Assembly (NCBI GenBank): GCA_963540505.1
Contig: CAUTMV010000001.1
Location: forward strand, 124,001 to 188,000
DNA length: 64,000 nt
From: Wolinella sp963540505
Lineage (GTDB): Bacteria; Campylobacterota; Campylobacteria; Campylobacterales; Helicobacteraceae
Direction of reading: 5' to 3'
The notes under the pieces were generated by a model that saw only the letters and a program-made list of their open reading frames with translations, was not told the DNA's origin and did no database searches. Made by a program: the position numbers and the translations under genes. Below are positions 53,184-62,485 of the stretch, piece by piece; within the stretch, counting starts at the first letter, position 1; the number at the start of each line of letters is the position of its first letter.

Positions 53184-54167
53184 CTAGATTAATCCCACGC
53201 GCTTTTTTGCCTCTTGGTAGGTCTCTTGCGCGATGGCTCGGACGTGTTCTGCGCTGTTTGTGAGGATTTTGCGTAGGTAGGTTTGGTCGTTTGTAAGGCG
53301 CGCATATCGCTCCTGTATCGGGCGCAACCCCTCGATGACTGCCTCGGCTACGGCGATTTTAAGCACTCCATATCCCTTGCCATCAAACTCCGCCTCGATC
53401 GCTTCTTGCGACTTTTTTGTAAAGATTTGGTAGATGGATAGGAGGTTGTAGATTCCTGCCTGATTTTGGTCAAATCGCACGATATTTTGCGAATCGGTGG
53501 TCGCTTTTTTGAATTTTCTCAAAATTTCATCAGGGGAATCAAGCAGCGCAATGCCGTGATTTGGCTTGCCCTCGCTTTTGCTCATCTTCTTGCTCGGGTC
53601 ATCTAGCCCCATGATTCGCGCGCCGATTTTGGGAATCATGGGCTCTGGGATTGTGAAAGTCTCGCCATAATCGCGATTAAACCGCTCCGCCACATCACGC
53701 GCCAGCTCGAGGTGCTGCTTCTGATCCTCGCCCACAGGGACAAAATCGCTTCTATAAAGCAGAATATCCGCCGCCATCAGGGCAGGGTAGTTAAACAGCC
53801 CGGTGTTGATGTTTTTGGGATTTTTTTGGCTTTTGTCTTTAAATTGCGTCATGCGACTCATATCGCCCATGGGGATATTGCACTCAAGAATCCACGCAAG
53901 CGCGGCGTGTTCGTCTATTTCAGACTGGATAAATAGCTTAGACTTATCCACATCGATTCCACACGCGAGCAAAACAGCGGCGAGTTCGTAGGTTTTGGCT
54001 TTTAGGGCAGCGGGGTCTTGTCTGATTGTTATAGCATGTGAATTCACGATACAGAATATATTGTCAAACTCATCTTGGGAATCGACCCAGTTTTTGACCG
54101 CACCCAGGTAGTTTCCTAAGTGGATATTGCCCGTTGGTTGTATGCCCGAAAATACGCGTTTTTTCAT
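53184..54167 (-). CDS. trpS: tryptophanyl-tRNA synthetase
   Basis: This 327-residue class I synthetase charges tRNA(Trp). The HIGH-equivalent is PTGNIHLGN and the KMSKS loop is intact in KKMSKSEGKPN. Length and the start MKKRVFSGIQPTG are typical. A BioC-like methyltransferase gene lies three bases upstream, probably co-transcribed. The 247-base gap after it (52937-53183) contains several GGAATC copies but no gene or RNA that I can recognise. Confidence 0.97.
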   Translation of the reverse strand: MKKRVFSGIQPTGNIHLGNYLGAVKNWVDSQDEFDNIFCIVNSHAITIRQDPAALKAKTYELAAVLLACGIDVDKSKLFIQSEIDEHAALAWILECNIPMGDMSRMTQFKDKSQKNPKNINTGLFNYPALMAADILLYRSDFVPVGEDQKQHLELARDVAERFNRDYGETFTIPEPMIPKIGARIMGLDDPSKKMSKSEGKPNHGIALLDSPDEILRKFKKATTDSQNIVRFDQNQAGIYNLLSIYQIFTKKSQEAIEAEFDGKGYGVLKIAVAEAVIEGLRPIQERYARLTNDQTYLRKILTNSAEHVRAIAQETYQEAKKRVGLI

Positions 54168-54170
54168 ATA

Positions 54171-54881
54171 CTATATACCTTGTGTAGGTTTGCCGACGAA
54201 AAATAGCACCTCAAAACTCAATCGCTCAAAAGGCGCGCTCGTGATGAGTTTCTTGCTTTTTTTGTAATCCAGACGCGTATCGCCGCCGATTCCGCTACCC
54301 TTAAGATAGGCGAGCATTGCCTTGCGTGTGGGGAAGGAGAGTGGGTAATGTTTTATATCGATGACCCCCGTGAAATGGCGTTTTAGGAGTGTTTCAATCG
54401 TCTCTTTTGTGGGAATCGGCGAGGTAGAGCCGACGTAGCGGTGAATTTCTTGGAGGCTGCCGGACGTAAAAATCGCGAACGCGACCTCTTTTGCACTCTT
54501 TGCAATAAGTGAAAACGATTCATCAAGGTCATAAGACCACTGCAGCGAGGAGGAGGCGATGATGAGGTCGTAGGTGCGATTATAGAGCGTGGGCGCGTTA
54601 AAATCCGATTGGATTGGCGTAACAGAGGGGTTTTTGGGGTGCTGTGCGAGCATTTCACTGGAGAGATCGACAGCGATAAATTCGGCAGGTTTGGGATCAA
54701 GCACACGGAAAATCGCTCCCGTCCCGCACCCAAGATCTAAGACGCTCCTAAGCGCGGAATCGTCGATACGGCTTATTAGCTCGCGCGCTACAACCTGCTG
54801 AAGATAGGCGTATGCGTCGTATTCTTTGGCGGCTTTTTGGAAGGAATGGTTGGGGTTATTTTTTCTTACGGGCGTTTTCAT
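54171..54881 (-). CDS. bioC: BioC-like malonyl-ACP O-methyltransferase
   Basis: This 236-residue class I methyltransferase has motif I SVLDLGCGTGAIFRVL and the early segment FQKAAKEYDAYAYLQ, characteristic of BioC. BioC methylates malonyl-ACP to begin the pimelate chain of biotin. ATG 54881 is chosen over an upstream TTG at 54902; no strong ribosome site is seen. Other bio genes are absent here, so BioC is the best call rather than certain. Confidence 0.8.
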   Translation of the reverse strand: MKTPVRKNNPNHSFQKAAKEYDAYAYLQQVVARELISRIDDSALRSVLDLGCGTGAIFRVLDPKPAEFIAVDLSSEMLAQHPKNPSVTPIQSDFNAPTLYNRTYDLIIASSSLQWSYDLDESFSLIAKSAKEVAFAIFTSGSLQEIHRYVGSTSPIPTKETIETLLKRHFTGVIDIKHYPLSFPTRKAMLAYLKGSGIGGDTRLDYKKSKKLITSAPFERLSFEVLFFVGKPTQGI

Positions 54882-54954
54882 GGGCGGGATTTTAACTCTC
54901 AATCAATAAAGTTTCGGTAAAATCACGCCCAAAAACATCACTTAAGGGAATTTT

Positions 54955-55278
54955 ATGAGTGGAATTTTGCTGGTTACGCAATTCATTTTGGCTATTTTGA
55001 TTGCGATTATTGTGCTGCTCCAGAAGAGCTCAAGTATCGGACTGGGCGTATATAGCGGGAGTAACGAGTCGCTTTTTGGCGCGAAAGGACCTGCGGGATT
55101 CCTCGCGAAGACGACTTTTGTGATCGGATTTCTCTTTGTGGTAAATACCATCGCGCTTGGGTATTTCTACTCCGTGCAGAGCAATCGCTCTATCATGGAC
55201 GACTTCAAAGCCGATACTTTCGCTCCTCCTGCTGCACCCGCCGCGCCTGCGATTCCCGAAGATAAGCCTCAAAACTAG
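54955..55278 (+). CDS. secG: protein translocase subunit SecG
   Basis: This 107-residue inner-membrane subunit of SecYEG has two hydrophobic helices (LVTQFILAILIAIIVLL and TFVIGFLFVVNTIALGYF) flanking the conserved SSSIGLGVYSGSNESLFG region. The C-terminus is an Ala/Pro-rich tail (APPAAPAAPAIPEDKPQN). It opens the secG-frr-pyrE series, a gene order that is conserved in Helicobacter as I recall. Confidence 0.95.
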   Translation: MSGILLVTQFILAILIAIIVLLQKSSSIGLGVYSGSNESLFGAKGPAGFLAKTTFVIGFLFVVNTIALGYFYSVQSNRSIMDDFKADTFAPPAAPAAPAIPEDKPQN

Positions 55279-55286
55279 GAGCGAGA

Positions 55287-55847
55287 ATGGAGTTAAACGA
55301 AGTTTATCAACACACCAAAGAGCACATGGATAAGACGCTAGACGCGATGAAAAGGGACTTTTCTACGTTGCGCACGGGCAAGGTTTCTACGGCGATTCTT
55401 GAGCCCATACGCATTGATTATTATGGCACGCCCACGCCGCTCAATCAGGTCGGCTCGGTGATTGCGAGCGACGCGACGACGCTGGTGATTTCGCCATGGG
55501 AGAAGAATCTGCTCAAGGTGATTGAAAAGGCAATCCAAGAGGCGAATATCGGGGTGAATCCCAACAATGACGGTGAGGTGGTGAAGCTCTTTTTCCCCCC
55601 GATGACAAGCGAGCAGCGCAAGGAAATCGCCAAAGACGCGAAGGCACTAAGCGAGAAAGCCAAAGTGGCGATCCGCAATATCCGCAAGGAATCAAACGAT
55701 AAAATCAAGAAGCTTGAGAAGGACAAAATAATTACCGAAGATGAGTCTAAAAAGGCGTATGATGAGGTGCAAAAGCATACCGATGAGTATGTGAAAAAGA
55801 TTGATGATATGTTAAAACACAAAGAGGAAGAGATTCTCAGGGTATGA
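55287..55847 (+). CDS. frr: ribosome recycling factor
   Basis: This 186-residue protein splits post-termination ribosomes together with EF-G. Its sequence DFSTLRTGKVSTAILEPIRI and the region EQRKEIAKDAKALSEKAKVA are typical, and the length is standard. It starts eight bases after secG, and its end overlaps the pyrE start by 4 bases (ATGA), implying translational coupling. Confidence 0.97.
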   Translation: MELNEVYQHTKEHMDKTLDAMKRDFSTLRTGKVSTAILEPIRIDYYGTPTPLNQVGSVIASDATTLVISPWEKNLLKVIEKAIQEANIGVNPNNDGEVVKLFFPPMTSEQRKEIAKDAKALSEKAKVAIRNIRKESNDKIKKLEKDKIITEDESKKAYDEVQKHTDEYVKKIDDMLKHKEEEILRV

Positions 55848-56461
55848 GCGATTTGAACATCGAGCGGATTTATCGCGAGGCAGGCGCGCTTTTGGAGGGG
55901 CATTTTCTCCTAAGCAGCGGAAATCACTCGCCCTTTTATCTCCAATCTGCAAAGGTGTTGGAAAATCCCAAAACAGCCGAGCAGCTCGCAGTTGCACTCG
56001 CTACAAATATCCGCGAATACGCCCTAGAGATTGATACGGTCTGCTCGCCTGCGCTTGGAGGCGTGCTGGCGGGATATGAGCTCGCTCGCGCGCTTGGAGT
56101 GCGTTTTATCTTTACCGAGCGAGTGGCTGGAGAAATGACGCTTCGAAGGGGCTTTGGCGTATCTAGCGGCGAGAAGATATTAATTTGCGAGGATATTATC
56201 ACAACGGGTGGTTCTGCCGTGGAATCGGCTCTTGCAGTGGAGCGAGAGGGCGCGAAAGTCATAGGATACGCTGCGCTGGCGAATCGCGGATTTTGCCCGC
56301 GCATAGGCTCGCAGCTCGCTCCTAAGCCAAATGCAAAGCTCCCGCCCCATTTGCCGTTTTTCGCTCTTTGGGATTTTGACTTTGAGATATTTGCGCCCGA
56401 TTCTTGTCCGCTTTGCAAAACACACGGCAAGGCGATTAAGCCCGGCAGTCGGGGCAATTAA
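55844..56461 (+). CDS. pyrE: orotate phosphoribosyltransferase
   Basis: This 205-residue enzyme joins orotate to PRPP in UMP synthesis. The PRPP-binding loop is ILICEDIITTGGSAVESALA, and GHFLLSSGNHSPFYLQSAK near the start binds orotate. Length is normal. Its start overlaps the frr stop. An RDD-family gene follows after 15 bases and may belong to the same operon. Confidence 0.96.
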   Translation: MSDLNIERIYREAGALLEGHFLLSSGNHSPFYLQSAKVLENPKTAEQLAVALATNIREYALEIDTVCSPALGGVLAGYELARALGVRFIFTERVAGEMTLRRGFGVSSGEKILICEDIITTGGSAVESALAVEREGAKVIGYAALANRGFCPRIGSQLAPKPNAKLPPHLPFFALWDFDFEIFAPDSCPLCKTHGKAIKPGSRGN

Positions 56462-56476
56462 GAAGTCCTAGAGGCG

Positions 56477-56971
56477 ATGAAAAAGGAGCGATGGAGAGCG
56501 GTGAAGCAGGGCAAGGTTGCCCCGATTGAGTCTGTGTTGTCCGATTCTTGCAAACTCCCCGTCGCAGGATATTTGGCGCGTTCTAAAGCCCTAGTTATCG
56601 ATCTTTTTATGATTTATATGCCGATTTTATACGTGATGACTTATCTTGTGATCGGCAGTGCTGCGGAGTTTCGCGACAATGACCTTGCGGTTACGTTTTC
56701 ATGGGTGCTTTATGTGCTGATTGTCGCGCTTTGCACGGCATTTTTGGGGCAGACGCCCGGCATGAGAGCCCTAGAGATTCAGATCGTGGACAAAGAGGGG
56801 AATCGCCCAAAATTTCCCCTCGCGCTTTTGCATTCATTCCTTTTTCTTTTGAGTGTGTTTCTCTTCTGTGGCGTTGCGATTCCCGCCATTAGGAGGCAAA
56901 GAAGCACCCTGCATGACTGGATTCTTCATACGACCGTGATTCATGCGAGCCACACTTCTCATCGCCTCTAG
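56477..56971 (+). CDS. RDD family membrane protein
   Basis: This 164-residue protein has about three membrane segments. Its signature is the Arg-Asp pair of ARSKALVIDLFMIYMPILY with a second polar motif in LGQTPGMRALEIQIVD, which define the RDD family. The function is unknown; some members are ion exchangers. It overlaps the start of the MFS gene by 29 bases, so the two are expressed together. Confidence 0.85.
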   Translation: MKKERWRAVKQGKVAPIESVLSDSCKLPVAGYLARSKALVIDLFMIYMPILYVMTYLVIGSAAEFRDNDLAVTFSWVLYVLIVALCTAFLGQTPGMRALEIQIVDKEGNRPKFPLALLHSFLFLLSVFLFCGVAIPAIRRQRSTLHDWILHTTVIHASHTSHRL

Positions 56972-58052
56972 CCTCGCGGGACTCTACTTCTTTTACTTCG
57001 CCTACATGGGCGTGCTGTTTGTATATCTGCCTAAAATCCTCGTGCAGTGCGGATTTAGCACGCTAGATGTGGGAATCCTCTATGCGCTCTTTTCGCTTAT
57101 GCGTTTCTTGTTTCCTTTTATTTTGCGAGGCGGGATTAAGCTCGATTCTCGGCTTTTCATCGGCTCTTTGGCGGGATTTTTCCTATCCGTTGCGTTTTTA
57201 TTTTTCTCCATAAAATCTTTCATCTTGCTCGTGGCAGCCTACCTGCTCATGGGGCTTTTCACGAGCGCGATTCCCCCTTTTAGCGACACAGTTGCGCTTG
57301 AGCGTCTTGGGGCGGATCACTATGGAAAAGTGCGGCTTTTTGGCTCGCTTGGATTTGTCTATACCGTTTGGTTTCTCTCAGAGGATTTTCTCCGTTGGGA
57401 TTTTGTGGGAATCTACACCTTAGCAATCGCCGCCTTGAGCGCGTTTTTTGGATTTGGCGTGGCGAGGGCACATCAATGCAAACATCATAAAAGTGCCTCT
57501 AGCGGGGCTTTTGTGCTTTTGAGGCGATATTTTTGGCTGTGGCTTTCGATTTTGCTTTTTCAGATGAGCTTTGGCGGGTTTTACAATTTTTTCACCGTGT
57601 ATGGAATGGATGCGGGCTTCAGTGCCGCGCAGATGGGCTATTTTTGGATATTTGGCGTGGTATGTGAAGTGGTAATGCTTCTTGTGCAGGCGCGAGTATT
57701 ACGGTGTTTTTCGCTTCTGTGGCTCGTGCAGGTTTCAATCTTGGCAAGCGCGATTCGTTGGGGAATCTACGCCCTCGCCCCCGCAGAGCAATCGTGGTGG
57801 TATTTCGCACAGGGCATTCATGCGCTAAGCTTCGCCCTCTACCATACCGCACTAATCTCCTACCTATTCGCCCTAAGTGCGCAAAAATCGCTCCTCCAGC
57901 AGCTTTATATGGGCGTTGGGTATGGGATCGGCGCGATTTTGGGCGCGATTCTTGCAGGAATCTTTTATGGCAAGGGGCTATTTTTGCTCATGGGATTCCT
58001 CGCGCTTCTCTCCTTTGGTGCGCTGTTTTTGCACGTGCGCCAAAGGAGATGA
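56943..58052 (+). CDS. MFS transporter, MFS_1-like/HcaT-type
   Basis: This 369-residue polytopic protein has about 12 hydrophobic segments. The pattern includes ADHYGKVRLFGSLGFVYTVW, the conserved loop of the MFS_1-like (PPP/LacY-type) group seen in 3-phenylpropionate transporters. It is a secondary transporter at the inner membrane with unknown substrate. Its ATG lies inside the end of the RDD gene. atpB follows after 67 bases with its own gap. Confidence 0.85.
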   Translation: MRATLLIASSLAGLYFFYFAYMGVLFVYLPKILVQCGFSTLDVGILYALFSLMRFLFPFILRGGIKLDSRLFIGSLAGFFLSVAFLFFSIKSFILLVAAYLLMGLFTSAIPPFSDTVALERLGADHYGKVRLFGSLGFVYTVWFLSEDFLRWDFVGIYTLAIAALSAFFGFGVARAHQCKHHKSASSGAFVLLRRYFWLWLSILLFQMSFGGFYNFFTVYGMDAGFSAAQMGYFWIFGVVCEVVMLLVQARVLRCFSLLWLVQVSILASAIRWGIYALAPAEQSWWYFAQGIHALSFALYHTALISYLFALSAQKSLLQQLYMGVGYGIGAILGAILAGIFYGKGLFLLMGFLALLSFGALFLHVRQRR

Positions 58053-58119
58053 TTTTATCAGCACTTCAAACTAAATAGGGCATAATTACGCAACTATTTT
58101 TCCCTAAAAGGCAGGTCAG

Positions 58120-58803
58120 ATGAATGAGATATTCACGTTTGCGGGCTTAATTAGTCATGATCATGATTTTATTATCGGATTCCATGCGGTTTTGGTCGGA
58201 ATCCTTGCGCTTCTTTTAGCCAAAATTGCTACACGCCGTTTGCAGGTCGTTCCGGGCGCGATTCAAAATCTATTTGAGGCACTTTTAGAGGGAATCTTAA
58301 GCATGGCAAAGGACGTTATCGGCGAAGAGAAAGCGCGAAAATATCTTCCTTTGACGGGCACGATTGCCATTTTAGTATTTTTAGGCAATGCCATTGGGAT
58401 TATCCCCGGGTTTGAATCGCCTACTTCAAGCCTCAACTTTACCGCTACACTCGCACTTGTGGTTTTTGTTTATTACAATTTTGAGGGAATCAGGACGCAT
58501 GGGGTGATTAAGTATTTCGCCCATTTTGCCGGGCCCGTAAAAGCCCTCGCACCTCTGCTTTTCCCCATCGAAATCATCTCGCATTTTTCGCGGATCATCT
58601 CGCTCTCATTCCGACTTTTTGGGAACATCAAGGGCGATGATATGTTCCTCCTTGTCATGCTTATGCTCGCTCCGTGGATTGCGCCACTTCCTGCGTTTAT
58701 TATTTTGACTTTCATGGCGTTTTTGCAGGCGTTTATTTTTATGATTCTCACTTACGTGTTTTTAGCGGGCGCGGTGCTAGCTGATGAAGAGGCGGGACAT
58801 TAA
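58120..58803 (+). CDS. atpB: ATP synthase F0 subunit a
   Basis: This 227-residue membrane subunit forms the proton half-channels next to the c-ring. The essential Arg lies in RIISLSFRLFGNIKGDDMFL, and the C-terminal helix FIFMILTYVFLAGAVLADE is typical. As in other Campylobacterota, atpB stands away from the main atp operon. A small membrane-protein gene follows 28 bases later. Confidence 0.96.
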   Translation: MNEIFTFAGLISHDHDFIIGFHAVLVGILALLLAKIATRRLQVVPGAIQNLFEALLEGILSMAKDVIGEEKARKYLPLTGTIAILVFLGNAIGIIPGFESPTSSLNFTATLALVVFVYYNFEGIRTHGVIKYFAHFAGPVKALAPLLFPIEIISHFSRIISLSFRLFGNIKGDDMFLLVMLMLAPWIAPLPAFIILTFMAFLQAFIFMILTYVFLAGAVLADEEAGH

Positions 58804-58831
58804 TTAAGGCTTAAGAATAGAGGCTTTTGTC

Positions 58832-59140
58832 ATGCAGGAGCGCAAGGAGTTACAATTTCAAAAATTGCTCAGCTTCCTCTCGGGCGTCTCCGTGGCGTCC
58901 GGGGTTTTGGGCGGGTTTTGGGCGTTTTTGTTTTTTGGTGCGTTTGGTGTTTTTAGCGCGCTGGTCGCACTCTTTTTTGTTCTTTTAATCGGGCTTGCTT
59001 TTATGGTTTTTTTTGAGTTTATCGGATACTCCTTGCAATACAAAAAGCACCAAATAGAGCTGCTCGAGTTTCTTATAGCCGGTGCAAAGCGTCCCAAATT
59101 CGATACTCCTTATGAGGTTTGTGAGGATCACTCCTCTTAA
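58832..59140 (+). CDS. small membrane protein of unknown function
   Basis: This 102-residue protein has a charged start (MQERKELQFQKLLSFL), two hydrophobic helices around residues 15-38 and 40-62, and a polar C-terminal tail ending EVCEDHSS. It follows atpB by 28 bases, so it may help assembly of, or be co-expressed with, the F0 sector, as AtpI does elsewhere; no sequence motif supports that directly. The ThiE-like gene begins three bases after its stop. Confidence 0.7.
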   Translation: MQERKELQFQKLLSFLSGVSVASGVLGGFWAFLFFGAFGVFSALVALFFVLLIGLAFMVFFEFIGYSLQYKKHQIELLEFLIAGAKRPKFDTPYEVCEDHSS

Positions 59141-59143
59141 TTG

Positions 59144-59698
59144 ATGCAATACTATCTCATCACAGATCCGAGATTTTACCCCCCCACTCCGCGAGAATTT
59201 TCCCTCGTGCTCTCTAAAGCCTTTGCCACATATGCGCCGCAATATGCCTGCTTGCGCGGGTATGGAGCGGATAGTCGCGCGCTCTCGTTTATATTTGTCG
59301 AGCGGTGCAGGGCTTTTGGCGTGTGCGCGTTTATGAGCGGCGATGTTGATATGGCACTAGAATTCGGCTATGAGGGGGTTCATCTTAAAAGCCATCAGCT
59401 TAGGCTGTGTGAGCGACTTAAAGAGCACAATCTTAAGAGCTTTTACAGCGCGCACTCTCTTTTGGATTTGCACGCCGCTTCAAATCTGGGAATCGACGCT
59501 GCGACGATTAGCCCGATTTTCCCCACTCCCGATAAAGGCGCGCCGCTAGGGGTTGAATTTCTTGGCACGATTCCCTACGAGGAGCTTTCATGCGAGGTTT
59601 TTGCCCTCGGGGGAATTGTGAGTGCGCAAGAGGTCGCGCTGCTTGAGGCATTTGCCTTGAGTGGTTTTGCTTCGATTCGCTATTTTTGCACGCACTGA
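59144..59698 (+). CDS. thiamine phosphate synthase family protein (ThiE/TenI)
   Basis: This 184-residue TIM-barrel protein begins MQYYLITDPRFYPPTP and has SAHSLLDLHAASNLGIDAAT and ISPIFPTPDKGAPLG, the phosphate and substrate loops of ThiE/TenI. ThiE couples the thiazole and pyrimidine parts of thiamine; TenI relatives aromatise the thiazole. The length is short for ThiE, so TenI or a degenerate ThiE is possible. It is three bases from the previous gene and may be translationally coupled to it. Confidence 0.75.
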   Translation: MQYYLITDPRFYPPTPREFSLVLSKAFATYAPQYACLRGYGADSRALSFIFVERCRAFGVCAFMSGDVDMALEFGYEGVHLKSHQLRLCERLKEHNLKSFYSAHSLLDLHAASNLGIDAATISPIFPTPDKGAPLGVEFLGTIPYEELSCEVFALGGIVSAQEVALLEAFALSGFASIRYFCTH

Positions 59699-59897
59699 TT
59701 TTGCGAATATCGCCCCCCCTTTTTTTGTGCAATACCATATTCTTAGCCTTTGATTAAAGGCGAATCCTATAAAACACTTACCATTATGACTTTTATTATT
59801 ACTTATGATAGACTCACCGCGCAATTTGTTTGGCTTTTTCCTTGCTTCTTGCTTAAAATTTTCCATTACTAATAGTTCAGTTTTTTGGAGGTTAGCG

Positions 59898-62468
59898 ATG
59901 AAAAGATTAACAATCAGCCTATTTGCGGCGTTTTATCTCTTTGGTTACGCCCAAGAGGTGCAGCTCGAGGAGGTTAAGGTTCAGGCTGCGCGCAAGAGTT
60001 CGGGCGTTTCAAAAAAGACGTCTCATTTAAGCGGGACGACTCTGAATAAAGAGACTATCGATTCCACGCCTACACCCAGTCGTGGCTTGACGGATTTGCT
60101 TAAGGGGAATCCTAACGTGCAGTTTGGGAACTCCCAAGTAACTTCCAAGAATCTCGGTGAGATCGACCCTCAAGATATCAGCATTAATGGCGCGAAGTTC
60201 TATCAAAATAACTTCATGATTGACGGGTTTAACGTAAATAATGATCTTGATCCCAGCCAGCGCGCCTCTGAGGCGGTTAACATCGGCGGGAAAACTCTCC
60301 CTAATCTCGGCTCTATCTCGCAAGGGGTCAATCTCGATCCCGATCTCATTGAGAACCTTACGGTGTATGATAGCTCGGTGAGTGCGAAATACGGCGGATT
60401 CCAAGGCGGGGTGATTAGCGCAAAGACGAGGAATCCTAGGCGCGGATTCCACGGCAAGGTGAGCGTGGCGCACTCTAGGGACGCGTGGACGAGCTATCAC
60501 ATCGATGAGGCGGAGCGCGAGGAGTTTTATGATTCTTATGATCCGCAAAAACAGCCACGATTTCAAAAATGGAAGCAAAATGTCCTGCTTGATGGGTATT
60601 TGACCGACAAACTCGGGCTACTCTTTAGCTACTCAAGAACCCATTCAAAAATCCCGCTAGTAGCGTATAATCCAGTCTTTGTCAGCGGAGTGGAAGGCAC
60701 TTATGAAAAGGAGCGCACCGTGTATCGCGAGAATGAGAATTACTTGCTCAAACTCTCTTATCATGCCAATGATCGCCTCATGATTACACCCACCATTCTT
60801 TATGCTCCAAGTAGCGCGACCTATTTCAATTACACTGTCAAGGATAGCTTCCAAAAGATGAAGTCTGGCGGGATTACGACGGGAATCGCGGCGGAATATG
60901 AGTTTGATTTTGCCAAGCTCACTCAAAAGCTCGGCTACTCCGTGCTTGAGAGCTCAAGAGACGCGGAGAAGGAGTATTGGATTCAGTGGAAGCCGAGCTC
61001 CAAGCGTCCATGGGGTAAGAGGACAAGCGATGAAGGGGGCTTTGGGGATATTAAACAGGAGCAAAAGACCCTCTCTTATGAGGCATCGCTTGAGGTAGAG
61101 CCTGTGGAATTTGTGGGAATCGAGCACCGTCTTGCTACAGGGTTAGAGTTTAAAGCTTCTACGGGGAATTTTGAGATTCCGCGCGGATTCTATACGGCGA
61201 CGAATGTTAAAAACCTGGGGGCTGCGAATTGTCTCCCCAATGATCCTTTCTGCTCAATGGACGCTTTATGGGGGGGGGTGAGCCATTATCAGAATGTTTT
61301 AGTGAAGTATCACAAGGGCAAGGTCGAGACTTCGCTCAAGCAGATTTCGCTTTGGGCTGAAGATGAGATGAAAATTAATAATTTCACGCTCCGTCCCGGG
61401 CTTCGCTTTGATAGCGATAGCTATATGAAAAAAAATACGCTCGCGCCGAGATTTGCTTCGACGTATGATCTCTTTGGAGATGGTGATACACTCTTTAGCT
61501 TCGGGGCAAATCGCTACTATGGGCGCAGCTCCTATGCTTATGCGTTGAGAGAGGGGAGGCAGAAGCTTGTAGAGTATTGGAAGCGAACAAATAGCGCAGC
61601 GTATAGCCCGTGGATTGTGGATGCGGCGAGGAATCGCAATCTCCAAAGGAGCGCGCACCTATTTAGAGAGCTTAAGATTCCCTATGATGATGAGCTCGCT
61701 GTGGGCGTGAGCCAAAATATCGCCAACTTCAATCTCACCGCCAAATATGTCCATCGGAGGGGAAGGGATCTTGTCGTGAGCAGCACCATAAAGCGTGAGG
61801 GAATCGCTCCTGATGGGACAAAATATGCTGATGATGCGACTGTCTATACCAATCGCGGAAAAAGCCAAAGCAATGTCTATACGTTAAAGTTTGCAAATGT
61901 TACCCCCTATGAGATCGGCGATACGAGGCACAATTTTGAGTTTGTGTTTAATAGCACGCAAACAAAGAGCAACGTGAACACTTATGATACGGAGAGGCAG
62001 GATCTCAATAATGTTGTTACCGATCCGATCATCAAATATAACGGCAAATATATCCGATACTCTGAGCGACCCGCGCAGGATTTCAACCGTCCATGGACGG
62101 CGCAGCTCAGTGTCATATCGCAAGCTCCCTCGTTGTGGCATTTGGTCTGGGCGAACTCTTTGAGAGTGGGTGCGGGCTATGAAGTGGTCACAAAAAAGGG
62201 GAAAGAGCTCTATCAGGGCGAGCAGATTGATGTCTATGGGAGTCGACGAATGGGCACGACTTTTACGTGGGATACGAAATTCTCCCTAGCGTGGGATATG
62301 CCCTTGCACTCACAAATTTTTGTCAATATCGATATTCTAAACATATTGGATAGGAAAAATATCACGGGGGTTGCGAGCAAATATGTAATGGCGTTGGGCG
62401 GTTTTACCGATGTGATGACCTATGAGACGGGTCGTCAGTTTTGGCTAGAGACGGGCTATCGCTGGTAG
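59898..62468 (+). CDS. TonB-dependent outer-membrane receptor
   Basis: This 856-residue protein has a signal peptide (MKRLTISLFAAFYLFGYAQE), a TonB-box-like VQLEEVKVQA, a plug domain (DGFNVNNDLDPSQRASEAVN; KYGGFQGGVISAKTRNPRRG) and a long beta-barrel ending ETGYRW with a terminal aromatic. It imports a metal chelate, haem, cobalamin or nickel; the ligand is not readable. ATG 59898 follows GGAGG. The TonB-like gene right behind suggests a dedicated energiser. A G9 tract lies in the barrel. The upstream 199-base gap is AT-rich and could hold a Fur or NikR site, but no box is clear. Confidence 0.88.
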   Translation: MKRLTISLFAAFYLFGYAQEVQLEEVKVQAARKSSGVSKKTSHLSGTTLNKETIDSTPTPSRGLTDLLKGNPNVQFGNSQVTSKNLGEIDPQDISINGAKFYQNNFMIDGFNVNNDLDPSQRASEAVNIGGKTLPNLGSISQGVNLDPDLIENLTVYDSSVSAKYGGFQGGVISAKTRNPRRGFHGKVSVAHSRDAWTSYHIDEAEREEFYDSYDPQKQPRFQKWKQNVLLDGYLTDKLGLLFSYSRTHSKIPLVAYNPVFVSGVEGTYEKERTVYRENENYLLKLSYHANDRLMITPTILYAPSSATYFNYTVKDSFQKMKSGGITTGIAAEYEFDFAKLTQKLGYSVLESSRDAEKEYWIQWKPSSKRPWGKRTSDEGGFGDIKQEQKTLSYEASLEVEPVEFVGIEHRLATGLEFKASTGNFEIPRGFYTATNVKNLGAANCLPNDPFCSMDALWGGVSHYQNVLVKYHKGKVETSLKQISLWAEDEMKINNFTLRPGLRFDSDSYMKKNTLAPRFASTYDLFGDGDTLFSFGANRYYGRSSYAYALREGRQKLVEYWKRTNSAAYSPWIVDAARNRNLQRSAHLFRELKIPYDDELAVGVSQNIANFNLTAKYVHRRGRDLVVSSTIKREGIAPDGTKYADDATVYTNRGKSQSNVYTLKFANVTPYEIGDTRHNFEFVFNSTQTKSNVNTYDTERQDLNNVVTDPIIKYNGKYIRYSERPAQDFNRPWTAQLSVISQAPSLWHLVWANSLRVGAGYEVVTKKGKELYQGEQIDVYGSRRMGTTFTWDTKFSLAWDMPLHSQIFVNIDILNILDRKNITGVASKYVMALGGFTDVMTYETGRQFWLETGYRW
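61270..61278 (+). repeat. 9-nt G tract in the TonB-dependent receptor gene
   Basis: Nine consecutive G encode Trp-Gly-Gly-Val in an otherwise ordinary barrel segment. The frame is open at nine. Tracts of eight or more G are often unstable in this group of bacteria, so the receptor may be switchable. Confidence 0.6.
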
Positions 62469-62485
62469 AGAGTGTTTTTTGAGCG

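Noticed and set aside
59761..59830. Possible Fur or NikR box before the TonB-dependent receptor
   Set aside because: The AT-rich stretch has partial similarity only (TTATTATTACTTATGATA) and no clear dyad, so it was not listed as a site.
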